DNA of 64,000 nt from Ochromonas danica. Its lineage: Eukaryota; Sar; Chrysophyceae; Chromulinales; Chromulinaceae. How positions within the stretch are numbered: the first letter of the stretch is position 1; each line of letters opens with the position of its first letter. This document shows, piece by piece, positions 1 to 10,550 of the stretch. The stretch spans positions 203,812-267,811 of the forward strand of contig VKHL01000023.1 of assembly GCA_015146655.1 (NCBI GenBank), read 5' to 3'. The position numbers and the translations under genes were made by a program. The notes under the pieces were generated by a model. The model saw only the letters and a program-made list of their open reading frames with translations. It was not told the origin of the DNA and searched no databases.

Positions 1-154
1 TCGGAAACTGCTTAATCATACTTAGAGTTCAACGCTAAGCAGATCCACCAACTAACACGAAGAAGGAGAATGCAGTCTCACTATAGTTAGTTTACTATTA
101 CAACTATTACAACTAACAAACTAAAGCACTTACTTCCTCTGCATCATCTGCTCT

Positions 155-2028
155 TCACTCCACACTGTCTAACCTCTTCTCAGACTTCTCTACTTCTTGC
201 TCTTCTGCTGCTTTCTCTTCTTTGCTCTCCTTATCTAAATAACACCTCTTATAATACTTAAAACAAGCACCTGCTGTTCTTTCCGATGGCATTTGTTTTG
301 CAATCCACTTCCAACTAACTCGACCACCACCTTCTTTACTCTCATTTACCAGCTTCACCAACAATGCAATCTCTTCCTTTGTCCAAGGCTTCTTTATATT
401 TCTTCCCACTCCAAGCTCGTCAGCTCGCTTGACTATAGCAGCAAAAGTTCGACTTTTCAAGTTACGAAATAAATCCACAAAGCAATGTCCTTTACTGCGC
501 AAGGTGATAAGAAGATCATCTTCTTCCTTTGTCCAAGGAGAAGTATTCAATAGTCGACTCAACTCTCTCTCCCATCTAGTATCATATCACACACATACAT
601 ACACAAACAGACCAACAACAATCAATATCCACATTATTGCATGACTCTCAGTAACAATAAACTCACCTCACTTTGCATTCCATCGCTGTCCGAGAAGAAG
701 ACAGACAAGATGCTACAGCATTCCATTTCCCACTATCCCCAAACTGTCTCACTGCTTTCAACAACTCTGCATCTTCCTCTTCTCTCCATAGACTCTCACC
801 TGCTACTATTCCGCTTCTATGCTTACAAATATAATTAAACCTCATATGGCATTGTACTCTATTATACTGTGGTAGATAATTAACAATCAAATTCCAATCC
901 CTTGTCCCATGTTGCTTTACTAACTCCAACAACTTGGCATCATCTTCCTTCGTCCATCGTACCCTCTTTACTGGAAATAATCGCTTCTTCAAAGATTGGT
1001 AGCGATATAGTAAAGCGAGATCCGATCGCTCAGTAGGTAACAAAGAAAGAAGAGATTGCCATTCTGATCGAACACGCTTTTGATCCATATCCTCCATGAT
1101 GACCTTCTTGATGATCTCATCTTCTTCTGCCTTCCACTCTGATCGATCAATTAAAGGATTCAAAACCTTCCTCCATCTACCTCACATCATAGACACATCT
1201 AAACATGACATGGAGATACTTGGAGATGATGAGGTCTATCACATACCTTTTGGCACAACTAAGAGCTGTTCGACCATCCATGTGAGGAGCTATCTTGGCC
1301 CAAGAAGGTTCACCATACTGCTTCACCATCTCCAACAACTTCGCATCCTCCTACAGAAACAACAACAAACACAGATCACTTACTAGTCTACACCAGACAC
1401 ACATCACACAATAGACTGCTGCACTAGACACTGCTCAAACAGCTCTCATCCTCATCATACAATAGTCCAACTACTCTACCTCTGCACTCCATGGACCTAT
1501 CTTGATATCTGGTCGAAGAGCAAAAGTCCATCGACTATGCAAAGTTTTTAAAGACCTGTGAGGAAGATATCGTCTGGAAATCTCAGTCCATTTCTCTCCC
1601 AACTCTTCTACCCCTTTCCTCAGTAACATGTCTTCTTCTGCTGTCCATATCTCTCTTCTACCTGCTCTAGCTATACCTTTATTCTGCTCCTTCTTTAACA
1701 ACCCATCACCTGAAGATGAAGACAAAGGATTTGTTTCCATTTCCTTCACGCTCATCTCTCTGGAGGATGACAACAGACGAACAGTCCCACCAGACCACCC
1801 TCCAGCCAACATCATCCTGGGTCCATTAATATGATAATAATAATGATGAGTTACATGATGTTTATAACTCCTATTAGCACATCTCATCAATGGCAAGGCT
1901 CGTGATGAGAAGGAGAAGGAAGTCTTTTGCAGCATCTTCTTGTAATAGTAGAGCATCGTGGCCGTCCAGAAGGTCTCGGATTTTGGAAAAACATGTGTAT
2001 TCCACCACATTGGCACGCCCAATTCCAT
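155..2028 (-). CDS. Multi-repeat Myb/SANT DNA-binding protein
   Basis: Four exons, 2028-1480, 1350-1247, 1176-667 and 575-155, join in frame through GT-AG introns to give about 527 residues. At least six Myb/SANT-like repeats follow one another from about residue 128 to 500, each opening with Trp and an acidic pair (WTAEEDMLL, WKAEEDEII, WTKEDDAKLL, WREEEDAELL, WTKEEDDLL, WTKEEIALL). Two repeats are split by introns and are restored exactly by the joins, for example GPWSAE to EDAKLLEMV and CKVR to WERELSRLL, which supports the model. Such chains bind DNA; SNAPC4 of the snRNA activating complex and the cell-cycle Myb proteins are the nearest known types, but I cannot choose between them. The N-terminal 120 residues are low complexity. 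The start is the first ATG after an in-frame stop; the C-terminus is an acidic/lysine-rich tail. The family is certain, the specific role is not. Confidence 0.85.
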
Positions 2029-2256
2029 GGAACTCGAACTCAAATCGATGCGGTGGAAATCGGAATCCTCTTATGCATTTATGCAGAAGAATCGCAAATA
2101 CAGCACGTTAGCTGAGAAAACAGTTATCCTACATACTTGGAGAGCAACAAGGTCTTTTCAGATGATTGAGATTTGATCATGTTGTCATGAATCGCCACAA
2201 AGGAGAACTGATATTGCGATCGAATATGGATCTTCTTCTATTACGATAATGAACTT

Positions 2257-2718
2257 ATGGATCAGATCGGAAGATATTTGCGCTACCACTGGATATTATC
2301 TAATTCTTCCCCTGGTCTCACGCAAAATGCCATTTTATTGGAACGAGGACAATGTGAAGTGTGTTGTGAGAAAGAACTGGACAAGGAAGCAACTCTTGAA
2401 GAATGTCCCAACTGCTCCAGATATGGTGAGATCGTTGATATTATTGGACAAGGAGGAAAGAGAGACTGGGTTAATGCCAATATTCTATACAGGAGACTAT
2501 TCGCCACCTTGTTTTCTCGAGACCCCATCTCTCTGATTCATGTTCCTTCTACATGTATGGTTGACCATGTAAAACGAAACGAAATCATCCATTTCACTTT
2601 CTTCTTGCTGAGAATGATGATTCTTAGCAAACATTACTGTCCGGAGTATTCTGTTGACAACAAACACTGCCTGACAAGAATCCATGCCAAGCGGAGCAGA
2701 AAGGGTGGCAAAGGTTGA
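2257..2718 (+). CDS. Possible small cysteine-rich ORF, doubtful
   Basis: An open frame of 153 codons lies between the divergent Myb gene and the 3' end of the BRAP-like gene. It has a cluster of five cysteines (CEVCCEKEL, then EECPNC) that could bind zinc. The frame stays open upstream of this ATG to about position 2213, so a spliced 5' exon is possible. The C-terminal third reads as non-conserved, and a second frame is also open across part of the region. I do not recognise a family. It may be a real short gene, a decayed gene or chance. Confidence 0.25.
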   Translation: MDQIGRYLRYHWILSNSSPGLTQNAILLERGQCEVCCEKELDKEATLEECPNCSRYGEIVDIIGQGGKRDWVNANILYRRLFATLFSRDPISLIHVPSTCMVDHVKRNEIIHFTFFLLRMMILSKHYCPEYSVDNKHCLTRIHAKRSRKGGKG

Positions 2719-2753
2719 TCTAACGCTTTAGTTCGGTTGCTTATCTATTTACA

Positions 2754-4271
2754 TTATTTGCCTTCCAGGCGAACCATCAGACCTTGCAACTTGTGTTGCA
2801 GAGAATCGATCTTTTCTTTGCTTTCTTTCTCCACACTCTCAAGGCGTTGTTGGGCACTCTGCACTTTCGTTTCCCATGCAGACTGATTTCCAAGTAAACC
2901 CTTTCTGAGCTCGCGTTGCAGCTCAACTTCCTTCTCAAGATTAACAACCTTATTGCGGAGCAGGTCGCACTGCTTTCTGATCTTTTGTGCTTCATTAGCT
3001 AATGACGCCTTGAGCCCAACTCTCCACTCTCTTCTTCGAGAGGATGGGTCTCCAGTAGGAACAATCGGAGTAGGATAAGGAGATGACACTTCTCCTCGTC
3101 GAATATCATTCTCGCTTATCCAGGATCTAATTTGCTCGATTTTCGCCTCATAAAAGCTCCGATTCTCTTGCATTCTCCAGGCGAGCAGCTCCTGGTACTG
3201 CTGGGATAACGTATGTGCTTTGCTTTGGACAACTTCGTTCTGTCTATTAAATGAGAGAATAGGCTGTTCCCTGCGACGAGAGTAGAGATCAGAGCAAGAC
3301 AAAGCGGAAGGGCTTGAGCTGTCCTGCTGGGCTGCAGAGTGCTCGACTAATTTCGTCTTGCCTGTTCTACTGCTGTCATTTGATTGGCCCAAGAGGAGGC
3401 GATCTACATAGCCTTGTCCTGCAAAATCATAGACAACCTGGTGGACGAGGTGAATGGCATAGGTATGCTGACTACTCTCGTAGTGATCTTCTATGTGTCC
3501 ACATACCTCACGATCACAACCAATAAATCCACACAACAGACAAAGCCATAGATGGGCTAGGTTAGTACATCCACAGCTTTGGCAGTGCAGACTGTCTTGT
3601 GCCTCATGGTCAAAGCGACAGACTGGACACTGCACGCCTTCCAAGTTAGCCAAGCAGGTCAGATGGAAAGTGTGTCCACAAAAGGTAGTGAAGCAATTAC
3701 TGCTGAGAGAAGGTTTAAATGTCTCCAGACAAAGTGGACACGATAAGAGTATCTCACTCTTATCATCAGGCCCTCCTCTGCCTTCTTCTTCCTGCTCCTG
3801 GGATTGATTGAGTAAGAAGGCAGACCAATTGGGGATTACTTCATAATGGTGGTGACTCTGCAAAGTTAATCTCTGGACAACAGAGAGATGACAACGAACA
3901 CTAAGCAGAGAGGTGAGTACTTTATCCTGATAGTGTTCTAGGAAAGCTGGGAAGACGTCAGCAGGCAGGGAGAAGAGACCGACATAGCGACTGTAGTCTC
4001 CCAGGTGACGTAATAACCGGAATGCTCCCATTGACTGCTGATAAAGAGAGAAGAATTGAATAAGTTGACGTGGAATGAGAATGTCTGGGATATGACTGAT
4101 GCACAATAGTAGGTGACCATCTGTATTATGCAGCTGGCCTTTCTCCAAGCTGTCCCCCACCAGCTCGATGAGTAGCGACTGGCAGCTTTCACTACCATTG
4201 CCTGCTAGAGAGGAGGAAGAGGAAGAGGGTGAGAGAAGGCATGGTAGAATGGTGGAGGGACTGCTTTCCAT
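2754..4271 (-). CDS. BRAP: BRAP/IMP-type E3 ubiquitin ligase (RING + ZnF-UBP)
   Basis: Intronless, 505 residues. The order is that of BRCA1-associated protein: an N-terminal BRAP2 RRM-like domain (about residues 50-155, with the conserved MGAFRLLRHL and YSRYVGLFSL region), a C3H2C3 RING finger (CPLCLETF, then CGHTFHLTC, then CPVC), a UBP-type zinc finger (CQSCGC, then LCLLCGFIGC, then HYESSQHTYAIHL) and a long C-terminal coiled coil. In animals BRAP is a Ras-responsive ubiquitin ligase that retains cargo in the cytoplasm and tunes MAPK scaffolding. All zinc ligands I can place are present, so the protein looks active. The start ATG is followed directly by a Ser-rich, poorly conserved stretch of about 25 residues. 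Its 3' end faces the doubtful ORF at 2257. Confidence 0.92.
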   Translation of the reverse strand: MESSPSTILPCLLSPSSSSSSLAGNGSESCQSLLIELVGDSLEKGQLHNTDGHLLLCISHIPDILIPRQLIQFFSLYQQSMGAFRLLRHLGDYSRYVGLFSLPADVFPAFLEHYQDKVLTSLLSVRCHLSVVQRLTLQSHHHYEVIPNWSAFLLNQSQEQEEEGRGGPDDKSEILLSCPLCLETFKPSLSSNCFTTFCGHTFHLTCLANLEGVQCPVCRFDHEAQDSLHCQSCGCTNLAHLWLCLLCGFIGCDREVCGHIEDHYESSQHTYAIHLVHQVVYDFAGQGYVDRLLLGQSNDSSRTGKTKLVEHSAAQQDSSSPSALSCSDLYSRRREQPILSFNRQNEVVQSKAHTLSQQYQELLAWRMQENRSFYEAKIEQIRSWISENDIRRGEVSSPYPTPIVPTGDPSSRRREWRVGLKASLANEAQKIRKQCDLLRNKVVNLEKEVELQRELRKGLLGNQSAWETKVQSAQQRLESVEKESKEKIDSLQHKLQGLMVRLEGK

Positions 4272-4476
4272 GAGATCGTTCGATTTTCATTCCTCCCTGG
4301 TCCTTCCCACTCAACAAAGTTGACGAAATTACTTAGCTAATTGAAAGGAATTACTTAAATCATCTCTGTTCCCCGAACAAAGTCCGTATTTGTGTTAGGA
4401 GTATTTTGTCTTGGTTTATGTTACAAAAAATTACATGTCTAGGAAACTAATAGTAAAGTCAGGCTCTCGACTCAAT

Positions 4477-5940
<1,464 letters not shown>

Positions 5941-6517
5941 CTTGCTTTGTGGAATATTGTTTTGATGGTATGCGATGCAATAACAATAATGAATGGCGAG
6001 GGATGACGCACAAGGTTGGACAAACAGCTTTTACTTTTGAAAAACACACCTTTCAACACTTCCCAGCACCGGGCACTTCCAATGTCGTTTCAAGATATGT
6101 ACTTGAAATTCCGAAATTCCGAAAGTCTGAAAAGGTGTGGTTCACAGACCTCAAGATTTGCCAGACTCACCCCCAGTCACAGTCACAGTCAGTCTTGCAA
6201 AACACGAAGATTGACCAAGTCAAGTAGACAAGAGATTGATTTTCAAATTTATCCCAAGCTAGCATCTCATCAATATCAGCGATAAGAAAGAGTTTGTTGA
6301 AGAGGAACCAAGACATTGAATTACTTGATTCTTCTTGCACAATTACAAAAAGATACGATTTCTTCTTTCAGGTTGGTTAGTTATTGAATTAGATATGTTT
6401 TAATATTTGATTTTATCTTATTTCATGTTTTTTGTTTTGATTTGAAAAGATTTGAAAATTAGACCTTCTCTTACTTGCCAATCCTCACCATTCCTACCAG
6501 TATAATCCTATTGAATC
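5941..6517. other. Intergenic, shared 5' region of two divergent genes
   Basis: 577 bp between the starts of the spermidine synthase gene and the unknown gene at 6518. It presumably holds both promoters. The right half (about 6360-6450) is T-rich. I see no convincing gene or named site. Confidence 0.5.
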
Positions 6518-7891
6518 ATGTCAGCATATATGATGCGTGAAGAAAGTGATGACGACTCCTCCGTCGATGATAGTGCGGCACACATACTTGCCATGCCACT
6601 GGGTATGCAACCCACACAAGGCTTGGCCAACAAGAATGGCAATAAACCTTGGGTTCCTGCTATTGAAGACCCTAACTACTTCGAAGACCTTCTCCCTGAA
6701 GAGATCTATGACTCCTTTTTCACTATCCGTCGCATGGGTTTCATTGCTAACCGCATCATTCGCAAGCTGAATGAGACTAAGCATATTGTCTCCAGCAAGA
6801 TTCTGGAGAAGCGCAAGAAGCTTAAGGCATTACAACGCAAGCAATTCGAACAACTCTCTCCTGCTGGAGTGGAGTATTTGAAAGTTCTGCTGAAAATGGA
6901 AATTGCTGCTTTGAAAAACAACGCACAGGCTGTGGAGGCTGGCTTGAGTCCTTCTCCCAATGTAAAGGCACGCTTAGCTCATTTAGCGGCGGATGCCAAT
7001 GCCTCTGAAATCCTCAACAAGATCTATGCCACTGACAGCAGTGTTCGTACATTGGATTTCTGGAAATATTTGGCAAATGAGTTTGTCAATAACCCATCAT
7101 GGATCCCTCGTCGAGTGGTAGACGATCGTCTCTATGATGTAGATCCTGGTTATGCCCCAGAAGAGAAAATCTCTCCTGAGGCCCTGCGATCAGTCTTCTC
7201 GCGTCTTCGTATTGAATACACCAAAGCTCTTTTGAAATTCCACTCTGCTCCAAAGGCCTCTTTGACTCCCGAGGGACTCGATGTAGAGTTCTGGGAACGC
7301 TACGCGAAACATGACAAAGGGTTATATTATGTTTACTTGCTTTTCAAGGGACGTTCCGAGCAGGATTGTCTCATGGTGGACAGTGCTTTGAGTCGCACAG
7401 ATTTCGAGCTCGAGCATGTCTTGAGTGCCTACCAAAATGGTGGCAATGGTGCCGAAGGAGGGCCTAGTTTGGGTATGAAGCGAGACCATGCTGCGATGTT
7501 GGCTTCTGCCACTGGCTTGGCCTTGGCGGCTGCTCATGAGGATGAGATGTTGATGATGGTGGATACTGAGCACCACCTACCTGGTGCTCTCAGTGGAATG
7601 CTTGGTGCAGCCAGCCATGTAGGTGTTCCTACTGGCGCCGGTGGAGCCCCCGTCGGTTCTAGTGGCCTCCAGTTGGTTGGCGAAGAGACTGCATGGCAAG
7701 CCCAGGTTCGTAAAGACCGCGCCATCAGCAACTATTACAAGCGTCTTTCCATCAATGCGGATGTGCGTTTTTATCTCGATCTCTTGAACAAGGAGACAAC
7801 TGGTGAAGCTATGAAGCGCAATATTCGCAACAAAATCAATAACCTTCTCCTGAAGAAAGTGGAGGATCGCTATGATGACCTTAACTTCTAA
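6518..7891 (+). CDS. Conserved-looking protein of unknown function
   Basis: Intronless, 457 residues. I do not recognise the family. The N-terminus is acidic (EESDDDSSVDD). Residues 45-330 are mostly helical-looking and rich in Lys, Arg and Glu, with a coiled-coil-prone stretch (ILEKRKKLKALQRKQFEQL). A Gly/Ala-rich linker occupies about 310-395, and the protein closes with a charged helix (NIRNKINNLLLKKVEDRYDD). There is no signal peptide or membrane segment. Even codon use across the frame and a clean ATG context after an AT-rich leader indicate a real, probably cytosolic or nuclear gene. Confidence 0.8.
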   Translation: MSAYMMREESDDDSSVDDSAAHILAMPLGMQPTQGLANKNGNKPWVPAIEDPNYFEDLLPEEIYDSFFTIRRMGFIANRIIRKLNETKHIVSSKILEKRKKLKALQRKQFEQLSPAGVEYLKVLLKMEIAALKNNAQAVEAGLSPSPNVKARLAHLAADANASEILNKIYATDSSVRTLDFWKYLANEFVNNPSWIPRRVVDDRLYDVDPGYAPEEKISPEALRSVFSRLRIEYTKALLKFHSAPKASLTPEGLDVEFWERYAKHDKGLYYVYLLFKGRSEQDCLMVDSALSRTDFELEHVLSAYQNGGNGAEGGPSLGMKRDHAAMLASATGLALAAAHEDEMLMMVDTEHHLPGALSGMLGAASHVGVPTGAGGAPVGSSGLQLVGEETAWQAQVRKDRAISNYYKRLSINADVRFYLDLLNKETTGEAMKRNIRNKINNLLLKKVEDRYDDLNF

Positions 7892-8492
7892 ATCGCCTTG
7901 TGTGCGGCAAGAGAACTGTGTGTGTGTCACCCCGAATTATTGTGTTTTGAACGTAAACTAACATTACGTCCTAGTTGTGACCAGAGAAAGGTTCCACCAA
8001 AACTGATCGTTTCGTAAAGTGATCTTACAATGGGATCAAGCTTGTGAATAGCATCCACACCATTCTCAGCTGTTGTGACACGACAACCAGTGCTTCGTAA
8101 GATGATGGTGGTCATCTTGATGTTAGTGGGGGCGTCATTCACAATGAAGATGTGAATAAGACATGCTATAACAGGTTGTGTGATAATTATCACGCCGTTT
8201 CAACAATTTGCTCCAGATGGCCAGAACTCCAAGTGAACTACTGTAGAGTGCAGTTATGACTTTCTGTACACTATGCACTGTAAAGCAGTCTATCTGATAT
8301 TATATGATATGATATGATGTCAACATATTTTACTTTAAGACAATCCACAACTCTAGACTAGAGCTCAATGCTACAATAAAACAAAATTGAACTCGACCCG
8401 CTACTAATGACGATGCAGTATGAAAGGTCGACAATATCCTTCTTATATACAGCAGTATATGAGAATATATATGGGCTATATAGATTAAGCCA
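7892..8492. other. Intergenic with a receiver-domain fragment
   Basis: 601 bp between convergent 3' ends. Apart from the receiver fragment at 8025-8163, listed separately, I see no gene. The stretch 8280-8480 is AT-rich with TATA-like runs. Confidence 0.5.
8025..8163 (-). pseudogene. Receiver-domain fragment copied from histidine kinase 1
   Basis: About 139 bp match positions 10961-11100 of the hybrid kinase gene almost base for base, with roughly a dozen differences. The translated piece carries IKMTTIILR and GCRVTTAENGVDAIHKLDP, which is beta1-alpha2 of the kinase's receiver domain. The aspartate pair after IVD is changed (IVND in place of IVDD), and no phospho-acceptor Asp or C-terminal half follows. 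It is a truncated, non-functional duplicate inserted 2.8 kb from the parent in the same orientation. Confidence 0.85.
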
Positions 8493-9977
8493 CTAATCAC
8501 CTCCTCCATCACCACCACCACCATCTCCCCCTCCATCACCACCACCATCCCCTCCACCATCACCGCCATCTCCCCCTCCATCACAGTCGCCACCATCGAA
8601 GCCACCATAACCCCCTCCATCACCGTAGCCTCCATCACAACCAGCAAAATCCCCACCGCCCCCTCCTCCTCCTGAATCAAAAAACCCGTGAATCCCTATG
8701 ACTTCTTGAAAATCTGTCTGGCCCAAGTCGTCGTACGAAAATTCCCAAGTCGTTTTACGCAAGTTGCCGTCCGTATTGTCATCACCATGGAAATAGTCAT
8801 CTTCAATGTATAGATCATCACCATCACCATCACCAATGTCTCCATTGTCAGCTTCAGAGTTAGGGCTCAGTAACATTCGCCCGCCTAAGCGCACCGGTTT
8901 TGCACACGCCTGACCTTCACTAGTAGGAGAAGGATAAAGCTCCAGTAGAAAGTGCTTCAAGATAAATCTTGTTCTTGGAGAGCCCTCCAATTCCCTTCGA
9001 ATCACTAACCGATCTCCTTTCTCAAGGCGTGCAAAAAAGTTAACCATAGACTTGTCGAGGTGATTGCTTTGATCCAGTACAATCTGCAGCATTTGATTTT
9101 GTTTAAGACTGTAGTTTTTGCGTTTGACAAAGAACAAATCGATGGAGGATATTGTTCGTTCCGATCGCATCGCTGCAAGAGATAATCGAGCGGAGTCGAA
9201 ATGAAACGCAATGGTAGGCTTCGCTATCACACAGAAAGTGAAAGATACAACAATCTTAGATGGAACATGAATCAACGGAGGCGTTTCAGTCCATTGATAG
9301 AGTCCTCCATTAGGCAACGGCCAGGCCCAGACTCGACCGCTTCTCAATACGAAGACAGCCTGTTCCTCGTGCTTCTGCTCCTTCCTGATCATTCTCACAG
9401 ACTCTTCAAACGGAAGCGTCAAGACCGGAAGTGTATCAGCACCATAGAGATCAAGGCTGAAATTTGTCACAATTATGGCATAGATGTATCTTGTTGAGTT
9501 GTTGTTGTTGTGCATGGAGGAGGGAGCGAAAGTGATGTTCATGACAATCTTGAAATAAGATCCTCGCTCAGCTCGAGAGAGAAAATCATCGGTATCCAAG
9601 TGCTCGATGGTCACCAAGAAACTCGAAGTATTCAAAGGAAAAATGGGACATGTCTTCTTAATAAATATCGCCCCTCTGTCATGAAGTTGAAGCTCCACCT
9701 CTGTATTAGTCACTCCAGCAGATAACAGTCCCTCGACAGTCGCGATGAAACTAATCATCAACTTTCTCGCTTTGCCTAATAGAGGAGGAGTGGTGTAAAG
9801 GGTCAGTATTCTTGTTCTTTTGTAATTCCCTCGTAGTACAGTTTTGGGGAAGCGCTGGTGATAGACCACCTTTCGGCTGTAATCCAATGTTGTCCAATCT
9901 TCTACTCCACGGAAATTAGGCTGGCCACATGGATATTCAGGATTGCGATTCATTGCCCTACTACACGTGCACCCCAT
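8493..9977 (-). CDS. Unknown protein with N-terminal acylation motif and Gly/Asp repeat tail
   Basis: Intronless, 494 residues, family not recognised. The protein begins MGCTCSR: Gly at position 2 suits N-myristoylation and Cys at 3 and 5 suits palmitoylation, so plasma-membrane attachment is likely (inference from motif). The middle (about 50-380) looks like an all-beta protein with alternating hydrophobic strands and no membrane helix. The last 70 residues are a run of Gly-Gly-Gly-Asp type repeats encoded by an imperfect trinucleotide array, preceded by an Asp-rich linker that could bind calcium. The tail is probably variable in length between individuals. Confidence 0.75.
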   Translation of the reverse strand: MGCTCSRAMNRNPEYPCGQPNFRGVEDWTTLDYSRKVVYHQRFPKTVLRGNYKRTRILTLYTTPPLLGKARKLMISFIATVEGLLSAGVTNTEVELQLHDRGAIFIKKTCPIFPLNTSSFLVTIEHLDTDDFLSRAERGSYFKIVMNITFAPSSMHNNNNSTRYIYAIIVTNFSLDLYGADTLPVLTLPFEESVRMIRKEQKHEEQAVFVLRSGRVWAWPLPNGGLYQWTETPPLIHVPSKIVVSFTFCVIAKPTIAFHFDSARLSLAAMRSERTISSIDLFFVKRKNYSLKQNQMLQIVLDQSNHLDKSMVNFFARLEKGDRLVIRRELEGSPRTRFILKHFLLELYPSPTSEGQACAKPVRLGGRMLLSPNSEADNGDIGDGDGDDLYIEDDYFHGDDNTDGNLRKTTWEFSYDDLGQTDFQEVIGIHGFFDSGGGGGGGDFAGCDGGYGDGGGYGGFDGGDCDGGGDGGDGGGDGGGDGGGDGGGGDGGGD

Positions 9978-10550
9978 GATTGTTCACTAAAACTGTATCT
10001 TTGCTTGGATTTTACTGTATCTTTGCTATTATAATGAGAAAGAAAGAAAGCCTTCTCTGTAGTTATAATCTCCCCAAGATTCATTGGTCTTTTTCAAAAG
10101 CCATTTTTTCTTGTTTCCAACCTCTGGCTTCAAGCTTGTCATTCGAATGTTTGGTCATTCTTCCCCATTGCAAAGAGATTCTTCAACATACCGCAGCAGA
10201 GTTCCAACACCCGTTCGCAACATTTGGGAATCTAGCATTCTGGACTGCTTTTACGTGGAGTGGACTAGACTATTGACCTTTCTTTCGCAATTTTCTATTC
10301 ATCCTATTGGTCCTCTATGACAGGTAAGAGTAATAACTTAACTTACAGTAGCATTAGCTTACACAAGAAACTAAACAACTAGGAGGGATTTTAATAAATA
10401 CGAGAATGATGTAATGTACTGTATATAATAGTGCGGAGGGAAAACTCTGGAAATAACAACTACTAGTACTAATTATGAATGTAAACGCGATAATGAAAGT
10501 GTAATATACGAGAAGAAGTTCATCGAACTATAATATACTATTGAAAGCAC
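9978..10550. other. Intergenic, nothing recognised
   Basis: 573 bp between the 5' side of the acylation-motif gene and the 3' end of histidine kinase 1. Two overlapping open frames are present on the plus strand, but neither shows motifs or a plausible composition. 10380-10540 is AT-rich. Confidence 0.5.

Noticed and set aside
9980-10320. Two overlapping plus-strand frames of 98 and 78 codons
   Set aside because: Both open at once in different frames, no recognisable domain, and no splice continuation.
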